In this document: piece by piece, positions 42,101 through 54,100 of the stretch
Numbering within the stretch: the first letter of the stretch is position 1
Layout of the letters: each line of letters begins with the position of its first letter
From: Anisus vortex
Lineage: Eukaryota > Mollusca > Gastropoda > Planorbidae
NCBI GenBank assembly: GCA_949126835.1
Contig: OX421507.1
Coordinates: 33,276,082-33,340,081, forward strand
DNA: 64,000 bases
Direction: 5' to 3'
Translations under genes and position numbers: made by a program
The notes under the pieces: generated by a model
Seen by the model: only the letters and a program-made list of their open reading frames with translations
Told to the model about the DNA's origin: nothing
Databases searched by the model: none

Positions 42101-45100
42101 ACCATACGGTTAGTTTCTGTAGTTCTATAATTCTAATTCTACCATACGGGTAGTTTCTGTAGTTCTATAATTCTAATTCTACCATGCCGTTAGTTTCTGT
42201 AGTTCTATAATTCTAATTCTACCATACGGGTAGTTTCTGTAGTTCTATAATTCTAATTCTACCACCCCTTTAGTTTGTGTAGTTCTATAATTCTAATTCT
42301 ACCATACCGTTAGTTTCTGTAGTTCTATAATTCTAATTCTACCATACGGGTAGTTTCTGTAGTTCTATAATTCTAATTCTACCATCCCGTTAGTTTGTGT
42401 AGTTCTATAATTCTAATTCTACCATACGGGTAGTTTCTGTAGTTCTATAATTCTAATTCTACCATCCCTTTAGTTTGTGTAGTTCTATAATTCTAATTCT
42501 ACCATCCCTTTAGTTTGTGTAGTTCTATAATTCTAATTCTACCATCCCTTTAGTTTCTGTAGTTCTATAATTCTAATTCTACCATCCCTTTAGTTTCTGT
42601 AGTTCTATAATTCTAATTCTACCATACGGGTAGTTTCTGTAGTTCTATAATTCTAATTCTACCATCCCTTTAGTTTCTGTAGTTCTATAATTCTAATTCT
42701 ACCATACCGTTAGTTTCTGTAGTTCTATAATTCTAATTATACCATATGGGTAGATTCTGTAGTTCTATAATTCTAATTCTACCATACCGTTAGTTTCTGT
42801 AGTTCTATAATTCTAATTCTACCATACCGTTAGTTTCTGTATTTCTATAATACTAATACTATAATTCTGTTCTATTCCACTCACTATTAGTCTACTGTCT
42901 CAGTCTCGTTTTTTCCCTCTTCCCATAACTTCAACGAAAAGTGTTAAAACGTATTGATATAAATGCAATAGGTGATTAAAAAAAAGACTATATTTGTAGA
43001 CATTGCAAAGACTATACCTGAGTGAACTAGTACCGGAAATGCCAAGGTCATATATTTCACCCAAGCCGCAAGGTGCGGGCGAAAAAAAAACACACCCTGT
43101 CAGCAGAATTTTATTATAGAATAATAAGAGTTGTGCATCATTTCAATGGGGGTTGTTTGTTGGTTTCAAAAAGTGTTGATTAATTTTGTTTTCAAAATAT
43201 TTCAATTAGCACGAGCTTATTGTGATGCTTTTGAAGAAAGTTTGCAAAAAAAAAAAAAGTACAACATAAGGTGGGTCAGCGTGACATAGGACTAAAATAG
43301 AAATTTAAAAAGGTGTTTGAGTTATTCATGTAAATGTTAACAAAACAAGTTTTGATGTCGTGAGGCCAGAGTGTTGTTCCCGATTATTGCGCCCGTGGCG
43401 CCCCGCGTTTTGAAAGAGTTGCCACAGAATATGGCACATGAATATTCAATGTGGTAAAATGTAACATCTGGTGGCTCACGGAGTTAGGGAGAACCTTTAT
43501 ACAACAACAATCAACAACAACAACAATATTTATTTGCCACATAGTACATAGGTACAATAAAGGCATAGTCAAAAACATAAGAAAATTATAGCATTTGTGA
43601 ATAATAAATTGAACAATAATAGTAGTGCAGTGTGTTGGAACAGTTTGGGAACCTATGCCCCCCCCCCCTTCCCCCACTTGATACCAGACGTAAGGAAAAC
43701 GGATTGGAAGTGTTCAATGTATTGTTTTATAATTACTGACGTTCCTTCTATATACAATTTTATTATCATCTTTGGTCAACCTCACTGGCGAGCGGCAGGG
43801 ATTGGAATGCGACAAGGTTAGAGCCCAGGTCGATCTGATGACAGTCTGGAGTACTAACCACAGGACCATCAAAGACGTATAAAATAATATGATATTGACA
43901 GTAGTAGTATTAAACCAGCTCTGAAGAAAAGTATATTAGTAGCACACAGTTATGTGAATGGTTCATATTGCTGCCTTAACAAATAATAATACTGGTATCA
44001 CACAGTTCAGGAATGGTTTCATATCGCTGTCTTAACAAATAAGAATACTAGTATCACACTAAGTATATAGATTTAAAAAAATACCCCAAGTAATAAATAT
44101 GACTAGCCTAATACTGTTCTGAAACAATCCAGACAACTCCTCTACAGCAGGGGTCGGCAACCTTTTGATAACAGTGTGCCAAAGTAGGATTTCTAATTCA
44201 TTAAGCGTACCAAAAGCCTAAAGGTCATCCTGCTGTAACAGTCAACATCTTGTAGAAGTACTTGAAGTGCTATTTTTTGTAGTCCTCCCCGTGCCATTGA
44301 AAATAGCTCTGCGTGCCAAGTCTGACACGCGTGCGTGTCTTAGGTTGTCGACCCTTGCTCTAGAGCTCAGACTGACTCATTGGCGTACATTGTAGACTCT
44401 CTATTTCTTTATGAAATCAGATTTATAAGAAGGATAAAAAATAAAGACCGACATATGTGGCGGGGGTAAGCAATGAAATAATTTAACCAGTGCCGTTGCA
44501 AGGGATTTGGGGGCCCGGGGGGCTTGGCCTCTTTAGGGGCACCTGCATTTTGACATTCGACATTATGACATGAGAAAAAATAATTCGAACACTCATTTGG
44601 GGGCCCCCCCTTAAGTAGGGGCCCGGGGGGACTTTCGAATTTGGACCCCCCCCCTCCCTCTAGCTACGCCACTGAATTTAACTCTAGAGAATTGACATGA
44701 AGAGGAAGGGGGCGGTGAAAGTATCGACAATAAAGAGGAGGCGTTAAATGCGTTGAAAAACTCAAGGGGCAAGTCCTTATTCTCACGGAGTATGTAAATT
44801 ACTGACCGTGGAAAAAAGCCCTTAAAAACAGCGTTCAATATTGGGGGAAGGGGGGCATGTGTAGGCTACTACTGTGTGTGTGTGGGGGGGGGGCGCTGTT
44901 ATGTATGCGCCCTGAAAACAATAGCAAGCTTATAAACGTATGACAAGAAACTATTCAGAAAATACGTTACGTTAACTCAAATGTGGACCAATAATGTGGA
45001 CCAATAATGTGGACCAATAATGTGGACTGAGTTGACCTATATCCGGTTCTACCTCTGAAATAGTTTATGTTTAACTGTATACTAAACATGCCAGGATATT

Positions 45101-48100
45101 TTTTACCCGGGCCTGGTGGGCCACCCTGAGTCTATCCAGCTACCTGACAAAAAAAAAAGTGGCTGGCGGTTGTGCTGGCCACACCAGTCCCCACGTATGT
45201 TGTATACACGGCGACACTTCGAGAGCTGTTTCCCTAGCATGTACTAACGGATACGTAGCTTGGGGGAGGGAAGTCCCCAAAATTGGGGCCCTTTCAAAGA
45301 TTAAAAAAAGGCGCCGTTTTAAGTGGTAAAAAAATTGACCTTTCGGAAAATAAAAAAGTTGCACCTTTTCAATACTAAAAGTGGGGCCCTTTCATAAATA
45401 AAAAATTGGACTTTTTCGAGAAAACATAACAACAAAAGAAAATAAGAACATGTCTGAACTGTCCGGATGGTACTAATAGTTGTAGTAGAAAAGAATTGAT
45501 TGAATACCGTGCAAAGGAGTGATAATAAAACTTGCGAAATTGGATGCATATTTTTCATTTACCACTAGATGTCTATGTCTGCTGTAACAGACGGAGATCT
45601 CTCCATCAGACTCGGAATTATCAACAACATCTTGAATCGGACAGCTGCGACTGATCAAGAAAAGTGGAGCCTGGGGGTTTGTAGAAATCCTGATCACTCT
45701 AAACTCTAAACGAACTGTGATAGGACTACACTCCTAAAATAGCACGTGCTTTACTTAAGCTAAGTCCTTGACGGGTCTTAAAGACACATTCCAGTATCGA
45801 ATAAATGACAATCAACAGTAAACTTATATTGAAATTCATGATAGCCAATTTCCTGCGTCTTCTTTGTTCCATCCTGTCTTAAACTGTATCGCAAGTTTTT
45901 AACCGATATGAGTTGAACTTTTTTATTTCGGTAAGTCGGTCGTTTTTCTGTGTGTGTGTGTGTGTGTTTGGTGCATAAAAGTAAAAAGTAAAGTACCCGT
46001 CGGACCGAATTAAATCCTTAGCAGCGTACGCCGCGGCATACTATGTGATTGTGTGGTCAGCACTATGCACAGCCGCCTTGGCTTTACCCCAACTAAGGTC
46101 CGGTACCCATCAGAGCTGGGTAGACTCAGGGACACCCTCCAGAACCTGTAAAAAAAATCTTAGCCGGCATCGGGATTCGAACCGGGGACTTTCGGTACGC
46201 CAACCGAACGCGCTGCCGGCACGGCATCCGTGCCCCTGTTTCATGCATATCCCATGTTTTAATTTCTAACAGAACTGATCCCCACAGAGCGTCAACAATG
46301 GCAGGCTTCCCACACACTAAACTCATCGTTGCCGCACTCCTCTGCTGTTTCATGCATATCCCATGTTTTTATTTCTAACAGAACTGATCCCCACAGAGCG
46401 TCAACAATGGCAGGCTTCCCACACACTAAACTCATCGTTGCCGCACTCCTCTGCTGCCTCCCACTACTCGTCCGCTGCCAGGCGGGCTGCCCGGCAAGGT
46501 GCCGCAGCTGCAACAACGGCGGCAATGTAAACTGCGCCAACGTGAGTCTAACGGCACCCCCGAAGGTAAGCGCCCCTAATAAATGTTAATGAAATAGCAA
46601 GCAATAATACGTTAAAAAAGGGGGTAGGGGAACGGGCAATTTAAATAGTTGATTGGAGAAGAGTAATTAACCTTTTCACCCCAAATTAGGTCAATACAAA
46701 CATTAATAAAACTAACGGTAAAAAACGTTCCAGCTGAAGACTATTTCGCAAAAAAGGAAATATATCTATACTTATATATAAGGTGCCATGATGTACAATA
46801 GGGATGAGACGAATTTCCTTTTGCGTACAAAATAAGTTTTAACAAATATAGATCTAATACATTTAATATAAATTAACCATTCAGACCATTCAGTCTCATG
46901 AAAACACACGTTATTTTTGGAGCCCATTTTAAAACGAGGTAGGCAAAAGTGTATGGCTCTATGATGCCCTTACTCTGTGTACGAACAACCAGCAACAAAA
47001 ACCGTTTGACAATTGTCGTTTGCACTTTTGCATTTGCAAGCTATGACTTCCCATCCTCAGTCCTACCCTCAGGGTACAACTCACATAAATCTGGCAGATA
47101 ACCACATCCGGGTCTTGGGGTCAAGGTCCTTCGACACAAGCGATACGGTGGAGATACTTCAGCTGAATGGCAACAAGCTGACCACGCTCAGAACCGATTC
47201 TTTCAGGTAAGTTATTTATAATTATAGAGCTCCCGGTAAAGAGTTGATTCAATAAGATTATGTCCCCGTGGGCCTCAAAGCTGGCGAAGTGAGTAGACCA
47301 CCGATATTCTCACATTAAGAGTACACCGGTGGACTAACGCATGGGGACAGCCCCAAGACATCCAAGAATCATTGTACAGCCCAGGGGCTCCGAGACTAGG
47401 TGCGCTACAGCCCGTCTCAACCCCGCCTGGATGTCCAGGCCTATAGTCTGGAATGTGTGCTACCGGGCAACAGTGCAGGTATACGAGCAAGCCACCATGT
47501 TAATGACCAAGGGGGGGGAACTCGGCAAGTGTGAAGAAAAGTGTATTGCATGTACTGCGGAGACCGTACCCTTATGTTACGCGGCACGCCGATAGGGTGG
47601 CTAGTCTAGGGCAGGACCTTGATGCCTCGTTCTTTCCCTCCCCTCCACCCTTTTACACCGTTACGTCCTGGACGTAAGAGCCTCAAGGCACGTCCGTTTT
47701 TTTAGGAGACATTATACTAGATCGATTCAATAAGATAAAACACCATCAAACTCTGCTAATCTCGTCTCGCAGTTTTTTCCCCAACCTAATGAATCTCGAG
47801 CTGACCAACAACCTGATCGCCAGCATACAGAAGCGTACGTTCCGCAACCTGAGGTTGTTGCGGTCACTGATTCTCAACAGAAACAGAATCAGCTCACTGG
47901 ACTTCCTGGAGGACGCCAGCGGTCTCCAGCAGCTCAGCCTGGCCCAGAACAAGATACGATCTCTGCGGGAGAACGACCTGCAGTCGCTGACAGTCTTGCA
48001 GAGCCTCGATCTGAGGGACAACCTCATCGGCTCAATACACAGCTTGACGTTTAGCAAACTGAGAAACTTACGGTAAGTTCCATAATAGCCGTTGGATGAT

Positions 48101-51100
48101 GAAATGTATAGTGTAGTGAAATAACATCAACTTAAAAATACACACATTCTTTAACGTCCTAGAGTTTGTTAGTTTGCTATAGAACATTTTCATGTTGTTC
48201 GAAAAGAGTCAGGAAAGATGTTATAGTGTACGGTTCGATATACTGTTCTTTTTTACATCTAAAAATAATCTCGCGAATTTTCGTTCTATCAATATACACA
48301 ACATTAGTTATGAATATAATTTGTCAGTAATACGCACTACACTTTGGCCGTAATCCGTTCATGGAACATTTTAAGCCTTTACATGGACACTAGACACAAA
48401 CAAACAGCATCTCAGTACCACTGCCCCGGAATGTAAACGGCTAACACACTTCTCCTTTCATGCTTTTCGTCTGACGTAGGACGCTCTACATCAACAACAA
48501 CCCTCTGGTCCAAACACCGCAGTTTCAATTCGGGAGCGAACTCCTGCAGCTGGTGGACTTTTCCCACTGCCAACTGACCACAGTGCCGAAGCAATTCCCG
48601 CCGTCCATCTCGGACTTGAGACTGGGCAACAACAAGATCACTCGGGTAAATAGACTCGTTGAAACAATAGACTGTTCGTAAATAGACTCAGTGAAATAAT
48701 GGACTGTTCGTAAATAGACTCAGTGAAATAATGGACTGTTCGTAAATAGACTCAGTGAAATAATGGAAAGTTCGAAAAAAGACTCAGTAAAATAATGGAC
48801 TGTTCGTAAATAGACTCAGTGAAATAATGGACTGTGCGTAAATAGACTCAGTGAAATAATGGACTGTGCGTAAATAGACTCAGTGAAATAATGGACTGTT
48901 CGTAAATAGACTCAGTGAAATAATGGACTGCGAAAATAGACTCAGTGAAATAATGGACTGTGCGTAAATAGACTCAGTGAAATAATGGACTGTTCGTAAA
49001 TAGACTAAGTGAAATAATGGACTGCGAAAATAGACTCAGTGAAATAATGAACTGTTCGAGTGCAAACACTCAACGATCAGTATTCAAAATTCATGTATCC
49101 CACTATATTGTTGCCAGTAAAAAGTTTCTAGTAGAAACGTTACGAAAAGAAACACTTTTCAAAATAATATGCAAAGATGATAACGCAACAGTAAAAGTGA
49201 CTGTGTAACTAACTCTGTAGGCTACTGACCGAAACTTAACTTCCCACAGTGATTGTTATGTTTTGACTAAACTTAGTGACCTGATTGTCTTGTGTTGTTA
49301 TGTTGAGTAAATTGACTTGTTGAATCATGAATGTATTGCTTAAAATGAGTGAACATCGGCTGAGAGACTTGGGCGAGTGATTAGGTTAGGTCTAGGTGAT
49401 CCATAAAAGGATAGTGAAAGGTAGACACGAAATCACTACGAATTCGGCAAGTCTACGGGCCTGCAACTTCTCTAATGGGCCATATTTACATGAATGTCAT
49501 TTCTACTGCAGGTGTACCACACAGATCTACTGAACATTACAGAGCTTCAGCTGTTGGGCCTCAATGACAACAACCTGGCCGTGGTAGACGATGGGGCACT
49601 GGCTCACCTGAGTAACCTGAAAGAGGTAAGTCCACCTGGCTCGTCTGATCAATATTATCGAAAAGGTCAGAGTTGTCTTCGACCTACTTCACGGCAACAC
49701 TCAGAGAGATTAAGTCTCTGGTTTACCAAAAACCAGCTTGAAATGGTAAATCTCTGTATCCATCTTTTTCTAGTCTTTAATCTGACGTCGGTAACCATCA
49801 ACATCTATTTCATCTATTGGGCACGTGAAGCAGCTTTCGCTACATACTAGGTGATTGTGTGGCCAGCAAAACGCCCAGCCGCCTTGACATAGCCCAACTG
49901 ATGTAAGGCACCCATCAGAGCGGGATAGTCTCAGGGACACCCTCCAGGCAAAGGAACCAATTCTAGCCTTCACCATGATTAGAACGCGGGACTTTTGGTC
50001 GCAATGCCGGACCACTATGTTCGCAATCATATGCAGAACTTTTTTTTTTATTGTCAAACACAATATTAACAATGTCTCGATGTGCCACAGTACAATATAC
50101 AATGTAGAGTAAAGAATGTAGTCAAAGAGAGATCTAATGTTGGTGCAATGTAGAGTAAAGAGTTTAGTCAAAGAGAAATCTAATGTTGGTGCAATGTAGA
50201 GTAAAGAGTGTAGTCAAAGAGAGATCTAATGTTGGTGCAATGTAGAGTAAAGAGTTTAGTCAAAGAGAAATCTAATGTTGGTGCAATGTAGAGTAAAGAA
50301 TGTAGTCAAAGAGAGATCTAATGTTGGTGCAATGTAGAGTAAAGAGTGTAGTCAAAGAGAGATCTAATGTTGGTGCAATGTAGAGTAAAGAGTTTAGTCA
50401 AAGAGAAATCTAATGTTGGTGCAATGTAGAGTAAAGAATGTAGTCAAAGAGAGATCTAATGTTGGTGCAATGTAGAGTAAAGAGTTTAGTCAAAGAGAAA
50501 TCTAATGTTGGTGCAATGTAGAGGAGTAAAGAGTGTAGTCAAAGAGAGATCTAATGTTGGTGCAATGTAGAGTAAAGAGTTTAGTCAAAGAGAAATCTAA
50601 TGTTGGTGTAATGTAGAGGAGTAAAGAGTGTAGTCAAAGAGAGATCTAATGTTGGTACAATGTAGAGTAAAGAGTTTAGTCAAAGAGAGATCTAATGTTG
50701 GTACAATGTAGAGTAAAGAGTTTAGTCAAAGAGAGATCTAATGTTGGTACAATGTAGAGTAAAGAGTTTAGTCAAAGAGAAATCTAATGTTGGTGCAATG
50801 TAGAGGAGTAAAGAGTGTAGTCAAAGAGAGATCTAATGTTGGTGCAATGTAGAGTAAAGAGTGTAGTCAAAGAGAGATCTAATGTTTGTGCAAAAAAAAT
50901 ATAAATAAATGGTAAACGTATAGTCTCTGTAGAAAAAAGCATATTGTATAAATGTTAAATGTAGGTTTAGCTAAAACAAAGAAATGGTTAATGCAAGTTA
51001 CAAGTAAATAAAGAATTTCCAGCTTCACATTTAGAATGCATTTGAAAATAGTTTTAAATATATCAATTCGATTTTTTTTAAATTTACAATGAAGTATTAC

Positions 51101-54100
51101 TAAATGTTAAGTGCTAAAATTGTTGTGGTAATTTTACACAAAACTTGCAAATAAAGCTGTTATGTACACAAAACGTGTAAATAAAACTGTTGTGTACACA
51201 ACACGTGTAAATAAAGCTGTTGTGGTATATGTGTAAACACTTTAACGTTGAAATTTATTCTTATGTACACACATGGCTTTATTTCTACAGTTGTGGCTCA
51301 GGGGAAACAACTTGGTATACATACCAAGACATCTGCCCAACAGTGTCTCCAAGGTCCACATGGACACAAACCACTTGCAGCAGATGGAGCTGGGACTCTT
51401 CAGCAACGAATCCCGCCTGGAGTTCCTGAACATCGAGAACAACGACCTCAGGACCATACTGCCAAACACGTTCGCTGGCTTGCAGTTTCTCAACGGGATT
51501 AACATGCAAGGCAACCAACTGGAAACGCTAGCAAGAGGTGCCTTCGCGAACATGGACAGTGTCAGCACAATACTGCTGTCTGGCAATCCAGAACTGGGCA
51601 GGATCGAGACTGGCGCTTTTCAGAACATGGGAAATCTCACAAAGCTTCATCTTTCGTACCTATCCCGGGAGGACTTTGACCTCCAGGAGAACTTCCTGCC
51701 ACAGATGCGGAGACTCCAGACGCTCGACCTCATGGGCAGCCCGGGTCTGGCGGACGATTTTATGGCAATGTTCGACAGCCCGAGCTCTGTCCCGATGCAA
51801 AGCCTGACTCGCCTGGACATGAGTTACAACAACCTGGTCAACGTCAGTCAGAGGGTCCGCACCCTATTCCCGAACCTCGCGTTTTTCCCCTTGGACCAGA
51901 ACCCTTTCATGTGCACTCGCGGGTTGAAATGGCTGAAAGAATGGATGTTGTCCAGTACCGGGGTCGTATTTTTCCAATACGAGGACCTCAAATGCAACAG
52001 TCCGGCCAGGCTCTACGGGCGACATCTGAGGAGCGTCCAGGACAACGAGTGGGCAGACAACGAGGAGATAGAGACCGACCGACAGTCGGGCAGAACAGGG
52101 GCGGAATTGGAGCTCGCGGACGAGGCCTACAAAGCTCAAAACCCCGCAGAGATTGTTCCCGCTCAGAAACCGCCAAGCCGCGACAGACAGCCGAAGGACG
52201 ATAAGAGTGGCAGGCAGAAAGGGAAAGCTGGCAAATCTGACAAGGGCAGTAACCAAAACAAAAAGAAACCAAAGAAAGTTGAGACAAAGCTAGAGAAGGG
52301 GAGAAAAGGCGGGAAAGGAAAAGATAAAAAGAAGACGCCAAAATAAACCATCCGGTTAGAACTAGAAGCAACATTTTAGTTGATCCAAATGATGTGCATT
52401 AATCTATACATTTAAATCTTAGCTAGTGAATTTATAATTTGTTCAATACATGCATTCATTCAAGTACTTATAGTGTTATCGTTAGATGGTTGTAATAAAG
52501 TTCTCTATATTATTATAAAGAACTAATGGCATGTCGCTTACGTACATGAGCACCCTTCCCTTAATTACGTGTTTATATTACACTTACCGTGTTTATGTAA
52601 TTTGTAAGTAGATCGAGATCGAAATTAATCTTTTTTCGAATACAATCAAAATTAGTTTTAACCAGTAAAAATCGCCCCCTCCCCTTTTCCACAAAATAAA
52701 AAAGGTTTCATAAATTAAGTTAAACTTTTCAGTCAGAAACTAGCAGCCGTCAATGTTTGCTTAAGAGTTCCCTGCCCCTGATCATAGCCTTACAAACCTA
52801 GTCTATTGCCTCGCCTTATCGTATGCTAGTAGTTCATTAGCTGTCATTAACTCAAATGATGAGAGTAGTCGATAGCACCCTCTGAGTTGAATATAGATTT
52901 CATGCACATAATCTATACTCTCCAACGCACATGTTCAAAAACTGTTTTATTACGAGATGCCTTATTCAAACATGGAGAGCCGATCTTAAAACCTTAAAAC
53001 CTAACACTAAACAAATGAGACAGGAAAATTGGTCGGTGTAAAGTTGTTGTTTTTTTTGTTGTAGTTGTTGTTTTTAGAAATATTGAAAACTCATGCAATC
53101 CTTTTTTTTAAAATAGGCTACATTCTACTTTTTTTTTCGCTTCACAAAAAGGCCTTATGTGTGATTATATAAGCTGTCAGATTTACAGTAACATTACGCG
53201 AATATATGACAGACTTGACTTTTTCGGCAGGGTTGATTTGTTTAGATCATGAATAAATTAAAAGATATAGATAAATTGAAATGTTTCTATCAGGGAAGGA
53301 AAATGAAGTAGAATATTTATGTCTTTTATGTCTGGAAAAAAATGAGCTCCCACTAGACTTTTTGTATTAGATTTATGATAGGAATTTTAAAAAATGAGAC
53401 AATTATGTCTATTGTGGCTAGAAAGATGAGACAATTATGTCTATTGTGGCTAGAAAGATGAGACAATTATGTCTATTGTGGCTAGAAAGATGAGACTAGC
53501 CTCTGTGTAATTCAGTTTTTAAAAGAAGCTTAAAAATAAAATATTTCAATGCTATTACTAAATATATTTGGTGTTATGTTTTTTGTTGCAGGTACTGTCA
53601 ATCTCACCAATATTCACAAATAAATACAAATGTATATCACTAACGAAATATTCTTAGTATTTTTATGTGTTGTTGGACTAATTATGTTATTTCAAAAAAA
53701 TACAACTACCACTTGGGTGACAAGTGGTTTACATACTACAATAGGAGTGTTGAACAGGAGTGTGTGTGTGTTTATAGCTGCCTAAGCAGCTTTTTAAGGG
53801 TAAATCATTACCAAAATTAAAACAAACACTTAAACCATCCCTGGCAACACCAGTGTTAAACAGCTTATGTCATGTGTATGTGTGTGCATATGTGTGTTGT
53901 GTCTGCATGTATGTGTATATGAGTTAGACAATGTTAAAGTGGTGTACCAACAGAAGCTATAGTAAAGGGCTACACTAAAGACCAATTGACTAGGACAAGG
54001 ACCATCCAAAAAGCTATCAGGAAAAATACTTTTAAAACCTATTAGTTTAATTGAATATTTTAATGTTTATATTTTGCCATTATATTTTTTTGTAGTTTTT

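Noticed and set aside
52163..52374. Minus-strand frames opposite the LRR terminal exon
   Set aside because: They are shadows of the GC-rich coding exon on the plus strand, without splice or domain support.
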